Assembly: GCF_003996985.1 (NCBI RefSeq)
Contig: NZ_RJJX01000023.1
Span: 1-63,589 of the forward strand
Length of the DNA: 63,589 nt
DNA from: Ancylomarina longa
GTDB lineage: Bacteria > Bacteroidota > Bacteroidia > Bacteroidales > Marinifilaceae
Direction: 5' to 3'
Each line of letters starts with the position of its first letter. The first letter of the stretch is position 1. Shown piece after piece: positions 1-8,274 of the stretch. The position numbers were made by a program, and so were the translations under genes. The notes under the pieces are model-generated. The model had not been told where the DNA came from. It made no database searches and saw only the letters and a list, made by a program, of their open reading frames with translations.

Positions 1-113
1 TTTTCCTAAGCTTTTGTCAAAGTTTTTTTAAGTTTTTTTTTAGTCCCTAATCAGCGCCTCCAATCTGCATCTTTAACCCCTTTCAAAACCCCCGCCTTAC
101 GTTTAAAGCGGTG

Positions 114-121
114 CAAAGATA
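114..121 (-). promoter_or_regulatory. possible promoter -7 box reading off the left edge
   Basis: On the minus strand the sequence reads TATCTTTG, matching the Bacteroidota -7 consensus TAnnTTTG. It would drive a gene lying left of the window. I see no convincing -33 TTTG at the usual distance, so support is weak. The rest of bases 1-256 holds T-rich sequence and no open reading frame that I can support. Confidence 0.3.
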
Positions 122-256
122 AATCATTTATTTCCCCATTTCCTAATCAATTCCTGTAGTTTTTTTGCAAAAATAAATAGCTGCCTGATACTCAGTAGCT
201 ATTTTTTAAGAGGAAAGGGAAAAACAAATTACAAAATAAAAAGGAGAAAGTCCATT

Positions 257-1246
257 CTAAATCAATAGATTTTTCCTCATCCTGGATCTTTCCAAATCAA
301 AGACTATACTTGGGAATTGGTTTTCCAGATCTGACATATCCAATAAGACCTTGGTAATGAATTGCTGATGGCTTTCGGAGTCGGGATTAAAGGGGCGGTG
401 GTTTGCTGCGGAGATAATTTTCTTAACTTTTTTCATCAAAGTTAAGGTGTCTTTTTCCATGTAGGTGTCGACAAAGCGAGACCAAATATATTTTTCAGTC
501 AGTGTGTTTGTATGTATCATGTCATCGGCATAAAAACGATAGTCTCTCAATTCATCCATTACGATCTCGTAGGATGGGAAATAGGAAACCTGATCGAAGA
601 GCTGAACCAACTGATCAACGGCAAGTAGAAGTGTGGCTTTACTCAATTGGTTACCATGTGCACCATCTTTCCAGTGCCGGATTGGACTTATAGTAAAAAT
701 TATCTTTAAGGATGGATTGTAAAGAGATAAGGAAACGATTAACTCTTTGTAAAGCTTTACTATTTCATCAACATCCAAGCGATATCTGTGAAATAATTTA
801 GATGATTGTTTGTGACAATTAGAAACGATTTCACCGGTTTCCAATAATTCATACACCCAGGAAGTTCCGAAAGTTAGAAAGAGAATATCGGCATTAGCCA
901 ATTCCAGAGAAGCTTTTTGCATTTGAGAATTGATATTTTCCAAACAAATGTCAGCATCTAGATTAGAGAACTTGCCATGATGCGCATAACTAAACCACAA
1001 ATCATTCGATAAATTCAAATCCTCTTGTGTAAAAACCTTTCCCTCCATTAATATTTTAAGGCTATTGCCAACACTAATGGGATTATAGATTACACCAAAA
1101 GGGTTGATACTCAAATTAAATTTATTCTCAGCCAGTATTTTCCCGATATTCTCGGCAAAACAAGAGCCCATAAGAAACAAACTAGAATGATAAGATAATT
1201 TTTCCGGTGATTCCGGAATATCCACTACGGTTCGAAAGATTTCCAT
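257..1246 (-). CDS. GSCFA domain-containing protein
   Basis: The 329-residue product carries the family-naming motif GSCFA at residues 27-35 (GSCFAENIG), in a setting typical of SGNH-type hydrolases, where the Ser would be the nucleophile. A C-terminal DDMIHTNTLTEKYIW segment is placed where the family has its conserved Asp/His. No signal peptide is visible, so it is probably cytosolic. The substrate is unknown; acyl- or acetyl-ester hydrolysis is inferred from the fold only. It starts 5 bp after the alpha/beta hydrolase gene stops, so the two are almost certainly co-transcribed. Confidence 0.85.
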   Translation of the reverse strand: MEIFRTVVDIPESPEKLSYHSSLFLMGSCFAENIGKILAENKFNLSINPFGVIYNPISVGNSLKILMEGKVFTQEDLNLSNDLWFSYAHHGKFSNLDADICLENINSQMQKASLELANADILFLTFGTSWVYELLETGEIVSNCHKQSSKLFHRYRLDVDEIVKLYKELIVSLSLYNPSLKIIFTISPIRHWKDGAHGNQLSKATLLLAVDQLVQLFDQVSYFPSYEIVMDELRDYRFYADDMIHTNTLTEKYIWSRFVDTYMEKDTLTLMKKVKKIISAANHRPFNPDSESHQQFITKVLLDMSDLENQFPSIVFDLERSRMRKNLLI

Positions 1247-1251
1247 ACGGT

Positions 1252-2091
1252 TTAATTTTTCTCAAGAATATGATTCATCCAATCTAATACAAATTCAAAT
1301 ACCTGATTCTTTATTAGCTCATTGTGTAATTCGTGAAATGCGCCATTCCATAACCTAAAGGTACAGTTTTCCTTATGCATTTCCGCAAATGATTTGCTTG
1401 CTGCCGGGCTGGTTATCTGATCATCGGAACCATGAAGAAGCAGAAGTGGCTTTTTCAATTTATCAGCGCAGTGTAATATTTTATAACCCGCATCATAAGC
1501 ACCGGTGAATAAAGCGAATGAAACCTTGTGGTGCACTAAATCATCCTCTTCGTAATTCCGAACCACCTGCTCATCGTAAGATAACATAGACGAATCAAAT
1601 TTGGTGGTGACACTGACTGTTGGGACAATTCTATTTATTAGGCGAATAAGCGGAATAATAAATTTTGGTGGAGCTGCTTGCGTAATAATCCATGGGGAGG
1701 TGGAAATCACAGCAAGGTAATTGGATTTTCGGGTAAGCAAGTGATTCAAAACCTCTCCTCCCCCCATACTATGACCATATAGAAATACCTGAACATCCTT
1801 AAAACGCGCTGCAATTTCCTCCAAAACAAAATCAATATCATTCATTAAATCCTGATAAGAAGAGATCACTCCCCTTTTTCCGGAAGACAAACCATGACCA
1901 CGTTGATCAAAACCAAGTACTGCAAAGTTTGCATTCACAAATCTTTCGGCCCAAGCCCAGTACCGGGAGCTGTGTTCTCCGATTCCATGAACCAAACAAA
2001 TCACTGCCTTTGGTTTTTCATCGGGTTGCCAGATCTGTGCAAACAAATTACTATGCTCAGTGAAATTGAAATGCAAAATTTGATGCTGCAT
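1252..2091 (-). CDS. alpha/beta hydrolase, monoacylglycerol-lipase-like
   Basis: The 279-residue protein has the oxyanion segment VHGIGEHSSRYW near residue 34, the nucleophile elbow GHSMGG at 106-111 (Ser108), a late Asp in LLLHGSDDQITSP and a His in the AFHELHNE segment. These give a complete Ser-Asp-His triad in the order seen in Hydrolase_4 / PldB-type lysophospholipases and monoacylglycerol lipases. No signal peptide is seen. It is the first gene of a two-gene minus-strand unit with the GSCFA gene. The exact ester substrate cannot be read from sequence. Confidence 0.88.
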   Translation of the reverse strand: MQHQILHFNFTEHSNLFAQIWQPDEKPKAVICLVHGIGEHSSRYWAWAERFVNANFAVLGFDQRGHGLSSGKRGVISSYQDLMNDIDFVLEEIAARFKDVQVFLYGHSMGGGEVLNHLLTRKSNYLAVISTSPWIITQAAPPKFIIPLIRLINRIVPTVSVTTKFDSSMLSYDEQVVRNYEEDDLVHHKVSFALFTGAYDAGYKILHCADKLKKPLLLLHGSDDQITSPAASKSFAEMHKENCTFRLWNGAFHELHNELIKNQVFEFVLDWMNHILEKN

Positions 2092-2280
2092 AAATAAGGA
2101 ATTTAAAGCTGGTTTTTAAAACTATTTATAATAAGCTTAAATGTAAAAAGAAAAATGAACTCCACTTGAAGAAATATTATAATTCCTGTTTGATTCTGTT
2201 CCAAGTAAACAAAGCGGATGTCGCAGCAGCTAATTTTCTCTGCGCTGGTTTTGAGATTTATTGGTTTAAAATCACGTTGC

Positions 2281-2490
2281 TTTAAGGTAATGTATCGTAA
2301 AAACGATGTTCTCCCTCTTAATTTCGGCGTTATCTATGACAGATTGGCGATCATCACTCTTAGATTCGGTGTTACTACAGACAGAATGGCGGTTAGCTAT
2401 ATTGGTTTTCATGTTCTCTGTCTCAGTTTTGCGGTACTGTATCGCAAAATCGATGTCTTCGACCTCCGTTTCGGCGTTATCTACTTTGGT
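2281..2490. repeat. degenerate 21-bp tandem repeat array (10 units)
   Basis: The stretch divides into ten consecutive 21-bp units, most starting TTC/TTT/TTG/ATG and resembling TTCGGTGTTATCTAT plus a variable hexamer. The block 2291-2336 recurs at 2438-2483, seven units later, with 36 of 46 identical bases. Because 21 is a multiple of 3 the array stays open in one frame and would encode a heptad-like peptide, but I take that as a side effect of the period and not a gene. It lies in the gap between the hydrolase start and the queG stop. A similar array lies at 15951-16112. Confidence 0.7.
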
Positions 2491-2534
2491 TTGTAAGTTT
2501 TTTAGCTAAAAAATAGAAATCTGAGAAGTAGAGT

Positions 2535-3473
2535 TTACTCTTCGGAAGATAAAAAATCGAGATTACGTTGAATCCCATTGAATTTAGTCCGCTTAACTGC
2601 GGATTTTTTGAATATCTCCCCAAATTGATGTGCATCTAACTGATACCAATTGGATTTGGAAAGAGCTAGTAAGTTGGGATTAGGAGTAAACTCGTCTATA
2701 TTGTGCGGTTTAGCCATGCGATTCCAGGGGCACACGTCCTGGCAAATATCGCAACCAAAAACCCTGTTTTGGAATTTACCTTTCATTTCGGAAGGAATAT
2801 CACCTTTTAATTCGATGGTGAAATAGGAAATACATTTACTCCCATTCACCACATAGGGCTCTGTAATTGCACCGGTAGGACAAGCCCGAACACATCGGTT
2901 ACATCCACCACAGAAATCTGCATCAACAGGGTTCTCATATTCCAATTCCATATCGATGAGTAATTCTCCTAAAAAAAGAAAGGAGCCAATTTTACGGTTG
3001 AGTAGCAAGGAATTTTTTCCAATCCAACCTAAGCCAGCTCGTTTTGCCCAGGCATGTTCGAGCACCGGAGCAGAATCGACAAAGGCACACCCCTGAATTT
3101 CTCCAATATCGGTATTGATAAAATCCAGCAATTGATTCAAGCGATCTTTCATCACAAAGTGATAATCTTTACCGTAGGCATATTTTGCAATTACAGGAGC
3201 TTCGGGATCGGTTTGCACCTTGTCGGGATAATAATTGAGTCCGACAACAACGATGGATTTCGTATTTTCGACCAACAAACGAGGATCGAGACGTTTTTCG
3301 ATATTGTTTGCCATGTATCCCATTTCGCCGTGGTACTCTTTCCCTAGCCATGAAAGAAAATGTTCCTTTTCATCTGCCAGAAAATCCGCTTTAGCGATAC
3401 CGCACAAATCGAAGCCCAATTCGTAAGCCTTATCTTTAATAAGATTCGATTTTGCAGAAAGGGTAAGGTTCAT
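2535..3473 (-). CDS. queG: epoxyqueuosine reductase QueG
   Basis: The enzyme catalyses the last step of queuosine synthesis, reducing epoxyqueuosine to queuosine in tRNA using cobalamin and two 4Fe-4S clusters. The 312-residue length is normal for the shorter QueG form. The VDSAPVLE segment supplies the conserved catalytic Asp133. Two ferredoxin-type cluster motifs are complete: CGGCNRCVRACP at 188-199 and CDICQDVCP at 241-249. The gene stands alone on the minus strand between repeat-bearing gaps. Confidence 0.95.
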   Translation of the reverse strand: MNLTLSAKSNLIKDKAYELGFDLCGIAKADFLADEKEHFLSWLGKEYHGEMGYMANNIEKRLDPRLLVENTKSIVVVGLNYYPDKVQTDPEAPVIAKYAYGKDYHFVMKDRLNQLLDFINTDIGEIQGCAFVDSAPVLEHAWAKRAGLGWIGKNSLLLNRKIGSFLFLGELLIDMELEYENPVDADFCGGCNRCVRACPTGAITEPYVVNGSKCISYFTIELKGDIPSEMKGKFQNRVFGCDICQDVCPWNRMAKPHNIDEFTPNPNLLALSKSNWYQLDAHQFGEIFKKSAVKRTKFNGIQRNLDFLSSEE

Positions 3474-3643
3474 GTGTTTCTAATTTTCTGGTTAAGGTCA
3501 CTGAAAGATGCAAGTAAATTTAAACCTTCCAAAGGGTGAAATTTTAACGATTAAATTTAAATGCTCGTTTTATGGGATTAAAAATAGGCAAATGGAAGAA
3601 TAAATTAAAACGACCTATTTGTTTTGCCTTTGCGTAAGAGAGT

Positions 3644-3715
3644 GTAGCGGCATCCTTTTGCGGAGGAACGGAGCAAAAGATATAGCGGAAGACCCGACCC
3701 GCAGGGTTACGCCCT
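3644..3715. repeat. REP-like intergenic hairpin element
   Basis: This sits in a 444-bp gap without genes. It contains the short direct repeat TAGCGG (3645-3650 and 3683-3688) flanking an inverted repeat CTTTTGC / GCAAAAG (3655-3661 and 3673-3679), followed by GACCCGACCCGCAGGGT. Elements of this shape (TAGCGG, hairpin, ATATAGCGG, CCCGACCC) are, as I recall, scattered between genes in many Bacteroidota genomes. Only one copy is in this window, so repetitiveness is inferred from memory. Confidence 0.5.
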
Positions 3716-3885
3716 ATAAAAAATTAAAAAATATGACTCAAGGAAATAATGTATACCTTAAAAGATACCTATCATGCTAAAGACCCGTTTTTATATGATT
3801 TGTTTATTAACAAACTACATTTCAATTGTTACTTTTCAACTCAAGCCATTTAGGCTCCTACTTTTGATAACCCAAAAATACAAAT

Positions 3886-3909
3886 GAAAAAAGGGCTAAA
3901 ACAGCCCTT
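3886..3909 (-). terminator. intrinsic terminator of the suf operon
   Basis: AAGGGCT (3891-3897) pairs with AGCCCTT (3903-3909) around a 5-base loop. On the minus strand the stem is followed by a T run. It lies 9 bp past the stop codon of the last suf gene. Confidence 0.8.
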
Positions 3910-3917
3910 CAATATTT

Positions 3918-4229
3918 TTACAAAAACCCAAGTTCGAGTTTTGCTTCTTCGCTCATCATATCCTTATCCCAAGGCGGATCGAAGGTCAATACCACCGTAA
4001 CATCTTCGATTTGCGGCAAAGCTTTTACCCTTTCGTTCACCTCTTCCAGGATCTGATCAGCCATTGGACAGTTGGGAGCGGTAAGAGTCATCAATACTTT
4101 TAGCTCATCCTCTTCATAAAAATCCAATTCGTAAATGAGTCCCAGGTCGTAAATATTTACTGGGATCTCGGGGTCGTAAATGGTTTTTAAAACCTCTACA
4201 ACTATTGATTCTGTTTCCTTTTTCCCCAT
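3918..4229 (-). CDS. SUF-associated DUF59 (MIP18/PaaD-like) Fe-S assembly protein
   Basis: The 103-residue protein is a single DUF59 domain. The hallmarks are DPEIPVNIYDLGLIY near the N-terminus and TLTAPNCPMAD with the conserved Cys. Proteins of this family take part in maturation or delivery of Fe-S clusters. It is the last gene of the suf operon, 6 bp after sufE, which supports that role. It is the short form and lacks the N-terminal extension of long SufT proteins, so I give no gene symbol. Confidence 0.88.
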   Translation of the reverse strand: MGKKETESIVVEVLKTIYDPEIPVNIYDLGLIYELDFYEEDELKVLMTLTAPNCPMADQILEEVNERVKALPQIEDVTVVLTFDPPWDKDMMSEEAKLELGFL

Positions 4230-4235
4230 TGTATT

Positions 4236-4661
4236 TTATTGTTTACTTACGTGATGGTAAGCTAATCCGTACATTTTAATTTGTTTTACCATTGCAACCA
4301 AACCATTGGAGCGGGTAGGCGACAAATGTTGTTTCAATCCTATTTCATCGATAAATTTCAGATTAGAATTCATTATATCTTCAGGGGTTTGGTTGTTGAA
4401 AACCCGAAGTAATAAAGCTGCAATTCCTTTTACTATGATTGCATCGCTATCGGCTTCTAATTTCACGATTCCGTCTTCCAAGCTTGCATTAAACCACACT
4501 TTCGATTGACATCCTTTAATAAGATTGCTATCGGTATGGTATTTTGTATCCATACCAGTAAGATCGGTTCCCAATTCAATCAGATAGGCATATTTATCCA
4601 TCCAATCTTCGAAGCCAGCAAATTCTTCAATAATCTGCTCCTGAATTTCGTTTATTGTCAT
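4236..4661 (-). CDS. sufE: cysteine desulfuration protein SufE
   Basis: SufE accepts sulfane sulfur from the SufS active-site Cys and passes it to the SufBCD scaffold. The 141-residue protein keeps the acceptor-Cys motif LIKGCQSKVW, with Cys51. It lies 33 bp after sufS and 6 bp before the DUF59 gene. No sufU or sufA is present in the cluster, so SufE is the visible sulfur shuttle. Confidence 0.93.
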   Translation of the reverse strand: MTINEIQEQIIEEFAGFEDWMDKYAYLIELGTDLTGMDTKYHTDSNLIKGCQSKVWFNASLEDGIVKLEADSDAIIVKGIAALLLRVFNNQTPEDIMNSNLKFIDEIGLKQHLSPTRSNGLVAMVKQIKMYGLAYHHVSKQ

Positions 4662-4694
4662 ATTTCGATTTCCTTAAAATATTCTAAAACTGGC

Positions 4695-5918
4695 TTAATG
4701 TACAAACATTTTACAAACCTTCAAGATTCCCTTGTACAAAGCATCGATTTCCTCTTTTGTATTATAGAAAGCGAAAGATGCCCGAACGGTTCCATCAATG
4801 TTGAAGTGTTGCATTACCGTTTCGGTGCAATGTGTACCAGTTCTCACTGCAATTCCCATTTGATCGAGCAACATACCCATATCGTAAAAGTGAATTCCTT
4901 CCACTAAAAATGAAATTACAGAAGTCTTTTGTTTGGCGGTACCAAAAATTCTCAACCCTTCGATAGAGCTTAATTTTTCGGTAGCATAGGCTAATAGTTC
5001 CTGCTCGTAGGCATTGATATTTTCCAATCCAAGCGCTTCGACATATTTGATTGCCTCACCAAGTCCGATTGCGGCAATATAATTTGGAGTTCCGGCTTCG
5101 AATTTAAAAGGAAGCTCGTTGAAAGTAGTTCCTTCGAAATGCACTTCTTTAATCATTTCGCCACCGCCTTGCCATGGAGGCATTTCGTTGAGCAGATCTT
5201 CCTTACCGTACAAAACCCCGATTCCTGTAGGACCGTAAATTTTATGACCTGAGAAGACCAAAAAATCCGGATCTAAGTCCTGAACATCTATCTTTTTGTG
5301 TTGAACCGATTGTGCTGCATCAATTAAAACGCGAACATTTTTTGCGTGTGCAATCTTAATGATTTCGCGAATTGGGTTGATGGTTCCCAAAGAATTAGAG
5401 ATATGATTTACTGCCAGTATCTTTGTTTTAGCCGTGATCAAACCTTCTAATTTTTCCAGCATCAGCTCGCCATTATCATCGAAAGGAAGCACTTTTAAAA
5501 TTGCTTTTTTCCTGTCGCAAACCATTTGCCAAGGCACGATATTGGAATGATGCTCCATTTCGGAAACAATCACCTCATCACCTTCCTGAATAAAACGCTC
5601 GGCAAAAGAATTTGCCACCAAATTAACTGCTTCGGTAGTTCCCCGGGTAAATATTACCTCATGAAGATGCTTTGCGTTGATAAATTCCTGAACGATTTTC
5701 CTGGCATTCTCGTTTCCATCGGTGGATTTATTACTTAAATAATGAACCCCACGATGAATATTTGAATTGTATTTATAGTAGTACTTCACCATTTCGTCGA
5801 TAACCTGACGTGGCTTCTGGGTAGTAGCCGCATTATCGAAGTAAACAAGTGGTTTTCCATGCACTTGCTCCTCTAGAATGGGAAAATCCTTTCGTATTTT
5901 ATTTATATCTAGCGTCAT
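4695..5918 (-). CDS. sufS: cysteine desulfurase SufS
   Basis: This PLP-dependent group II desulfurase releases sulfur from L-cysteine for Fe-S cluster assembly. The 407-residue protein has the cofactor-binding lysine in SGHKIYGPTG (Lys226), the PLP-contact segment AVNHISNSLG and the persulfide-forming Cys364 in RTGTHCTETVM. It is preceded by sufD and followed by sufE. The 68-bp gap to sufD contains a perfect 20-bp palindrome, the only sizeable interruption in this half of the operon. Confidence 0.96.
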   Translation of the reverse strand: MTLDINKIRKDFPILEEQVHGKPLVYFDNAATTQKPRQVIDEMVKYYYKYNSNIHRGVHYLSNKSTDGNENARKIVQEFINAKHLHEVIFTRGTTEAVNLVANSFAERFIQEGDEVIVSEMEHHSNIVPWQMVCDRKKAILKVLPFDDNGELMLEKLEGLITAKTKILAVNHISNSLGTINPIREIIKIAHAKNVRVLIDAAQSVQHKKIDVQDLDPDFLVFSGHKIYGPTGIGVLYGKEDLLNEMPPWQGGGEMIKEVHFEGTTFNELPFKFEAGTPNYIAAIGLGEAIKYVEALGLENINAYEQELLAYATEKLSSIEGLRIFGTAKQKTSVISFLVEGIHFYDMGMLLDQMGIAVRTGTHCTETVMQHFNIDGTVRASFAFYNTKEEIDALYKGILKVCKMFVH

Positions 5919-5936
5919 TGTTTTTTCATATTATAG

Positions 5937-5956
5937 AGACGTAGCATGCTACGTCT
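5937..5956. repeat. perfect 20-bp palindrome between sufD and sufS
   Basis: Bases 5937-5956 are self-complementary (half-site AGACGTAGCA) and would form a 10-bp hairpin arm in RNA. It lies in the intergenic gap and overlaps no coding sequence. It has no T run on the minus strand, so it is not an obvious terminator. Similar AGACGTnnCA...TGnnACGTCT palindromes are, as I recall, dispersed in Bacteroidota genomes. It could also act as an RNA-stability or processing hairpin. Confidence 0.6.
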
Positions 5957-5986
5957 TTACAAAATTACCATTTTCAATTATTCATT

Positions 5987-7348
5987 CTAATGGTTGCAAG
6001 CAACAGCACAAGTGTTGCATTTCGAAATCTCCCCTCTTAATCTTTTATCCACCAACTCATCGATTCTTTCCTTTAGGGCTTCTACCCTGATTTTCTCGAT
6101 AATTTCGTGAGCAAAAGCAAACATCAACATCTGGCGAGCTTCTTTCTCATCTATCCCTCTGGCCCGAAGATAAAACAAGGCATCTTCATCCATTTGACCT
6201 ACTGTTGCCCCATGACTACATTTTACATCATCGGCATCAATAACCAATTGAGGTTTGGTATTAATTAGAGCTTCGTTGCTAAGCAACAAATTATTATTCG
6301 ACTGATAAGCTTCTGTTTTCTGCGCATCGCGACGAACATTGATTCTTCCGGAAAAAGCTCCGGAAGCCTCATCATCCATCACCCCTTTAAAATGCTCGTT
6401 GCTCACACAGTTTGGTTTAGCATGATCAATGCAGGTGAAGTTATCCACATGCTGCTTGTGATCCATCAGATACATACCATAGGTATTGTTCTCGCAATAT
6501 TCTGCATCCAGCAACACATGATGGTTGTTTCGAATAGTGCCACCATACAATGAAATTGTATTGGTTAACACATTGGAATGTGCATCTTGACGGATAAAAG
6601 TTGAATTCAATATTACCGAATTGAGATGTTGATTTTGCAGGGTGTACAAATCGAATACGGCATTTTCAGCCACGTTTATCTCGGTAACCGAATTGCTTAA
6701 ATATTTATGATGTGTTAGAGTATGATCACAAACAATAATTTTCGCCTGGGCATTCTCCTCTATCACAAATAAGTTTCTTTGCGTAGCCAAAAGGTCACGA
6801 TCGGAACGCAATAAATTCACCACTTGAATTGGCTTCTCAACCACTACACCTTTTGGTACGTAAATGAAAAGTCCATCCTTCGCCAATGCAGTGTTTAAAG
6901 CAACAATTCCATCCTCCCCGGGCTTTGCATATTTACCGTAATGAGCATTGAATATTTCCGGATATTTTTGAGCAGCCTCCTGAACACCACAAACAATAAC
7001 ACCTTTGGGTAATTCCAAAAGTTGTTTATTGTTTCCGTAGAACCAACCATTAGTTAATAAAACCATATTGGTATCCAGTTCGGGCACATCACATTGAAAA
7101 ATCTCATTCAAATCTACATCCACCTTCAGATAACGAAGATTGACATTGTAAGGATGATCGAATGCAGGAATCAGGTTGGTGTATTTATAATTCTCGTTGG
7201 CACGAGTTGGCACGCCCAATCGCTCAAAATCCTGAAATGCTTTGCTACGGTTTTCATTCATTATTTCTGAAGAACCTTCCATAAGCAATTGCTTTCCCTG
7301 ATTGAACAGATCGGCGAAATCCTTATTTATTGTATTAATGTCGGCCAT
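5987..7348 (-). CDS. sufD: Fe-S cluster assembly scaffold protein SufD
   Basis: SufD pairs with SufB and SufC in the SufBC2D scaffold that builds nascent Fe-S clusters. The 453-residue product has the parallel beta-helix region of the SufBD family in its middle, including NNHHVLLDAEYCENNTYGMY. The family C-terminus follows, with HGATVGQMDEDALFYLRARG and a helical tail with RVEALKERIDELV. The end CNTCAVACNH is unusually Cys-rich, though no known cluster motif is formed. The order sufB-C-D-S is that of the standard operon. Confidence 0.94.
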   Translation of the reverse strand: MADINTINKDFADLFNQGKQLLMEGSSEIMNENRSKAFQDFERLGVPTRANENYKYTNLIPAFDHPYNVNLRYLKVDVDLNEIFQCDVPELDTNMVLLTNGWFYGNNKQLLELPKGVIVCGVQEAAQKYPEIFNAHYGKYAKPGEDGIVALNTALAKDGLFIYVPKGVVVEKPIQVVNLLRSDRDLLATQRNLFVIEENAQAKIIVCDHTLTHHKYLSNSVTEINVAENAVFDLYTLQNQHLNSVILNSTFIRQDAHSNVLTNTISLYGGTIRNNHHVLLDAEYCENNTYGMYLMDHKQHVDNFTCIDHAKPNCVSNEHFKGVMDDEASGAFSGRINVRRDAQKTEAYQSNNNLLLSNEALINTKPQLVIDADDVKCSHGATVGQMDEDALFYLRARGIDEKEARQMLMFAFAHEIIEKIRVEALKERIDELVDKRLRGEISKCNTCAVACNH

Positions 7349-7372
7349 TTTTTTTAAAGATTTTATATAGGT

Positions 7373-7410
7373 GAGATCAGATGATAGAATGCACTATTAT
7401 CTGATTTCTC
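7373..7410. other. hairpin in the sufC-sufD gap
   Basis: Within the 115-bp gap, GAGATCAGATGATAG is followed after a few bases by CTATTATCTGATTTCTC. The two arms pair over about 15 positions with two unpaired bases. It lies inside the operon and lacks a T run, so a processing or mRNA-stability role separating sufBC from sufDSE is possible. That role is inference. Confidence 0.45.
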
Positions 7411-7463
7411 CCCAAATGATATCAAACGCTATTCCGTTCCATATCGTAAGGGCAATGCATCAA

Positions 7464-8216
7464 CTATTTTTTGTTTTCATCCTTAATCCAATCGTATCCT
7501 TTTTCTTCCAACTCGAGCGCTAACTCCTTGCCGGCAGTTTTCACGATACGACCATTATATAAAACGTGTACAATATCAGGAACGATATAATCTAATAAAC
7601 GCTGATAGTGAGTAATTACAATAGTTGAAGAATCGGCTGTTTTTAACTTGTTTACCCCATTTGCTACCACACGAAGCGCATCGATATCCAAGCCAGAATC
7701 GGTTTCATCCAAAACTGCCAATTTAGGTTCCAGCATTGCCATTTGGAAAATCTCGTTTTTCTTCTTCTCGCCACCCGAAAAACCTTCGTTTACCGAACGG
7801 TTGGTAAGTTTAGAATCGATTTCAACCAAGGCTTTTTTATCGCGCATCAACTTCAGAAAATCGGAAGCTTTTAAAGGCTCAAGACCTTTATGCTTGCGAT
7901 GCTCGTTTACAGCAGTCTTCATGAAATTCACCGTAGAAACTCCCGGAATCTCGATTGGATACTGAAAACCCAAGAAAATACCTTCTTTTGCACGATCTTC
8001 GGGTGCCATTTCCAAAAGATTTTTACCTTGAAAGGTGATTTCGCCTTCGGTTACTTCATACAAATCTCTACCTGCCAATACGGCAGCCAATGTACTTTTT
8101 CCAGCACCATTAGGACCCATAATAGCATGAACTTCACCTGGCTTAATCTCCAGGTTGATTCCCTTTAGAATTTCTTTTCCATCAATGGAAACATGTAAAT
8201 TTTTAATGCTTAACAT
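7464..8216 (-). CDS. sufC: Fe-S cluster assembly ATPase SufC
   Basis: SufC is the ABC-type ATPase of the SufBCD scaffold; it is cytosolic and not a transporter. The 250-residue protein has Walker A GPNGAGKST (34-42), a Q-loop in GFQYPIEIPG, the family signature FSGGEKKKNE, Walker B LAVLDETDSGLD and the switch His in VITHYQRLL. It lies 58 bp after sufB. Confidence 0.97.
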   Translation of the reverse strand: MLSIKNLHVSIDGKEILKGINLEIKPGEVHAIMGPNGAGKSTLAAVLAGRDLYEVTEGEITFQGKNLLEMAPEDRAKEGIFLGFQYPIEIPGVSTVNFMKTAVNEHRKHKGLEPLKASDFLKLMRDKKALVEIDSKLTNRSVNEGFSGGEKKKNEIFQMAMLEPKLAVLDETDSGLDIDALRVVANGVNKLKTADSSTIVITHYQRLLDYIVPDIVHVLYNGRIVKTAGKELALELEEKGYDWIKDENKK

Positions 8217-8274
8217 TTCACTTTTATTTTGACGCGAATTCGCGTTAGGGTATTTATTGAACTTATATATTGAA

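Noticed and set aside
2281-2490. CRISPR array
   Set aside because: Units are contiguous with no unique spacers, strongly diverged, and there are no cas genes in the window.
2218-2496. 92-residue open frame across the 21-bp repeat array
   Set aside because: The frame stays open because 21 is divisible by 3. The peptide is a heptad-like echo of the repeat, and the related array at 15951-16112 alternates 21 and 22 bp, so it cannot keep a frame.
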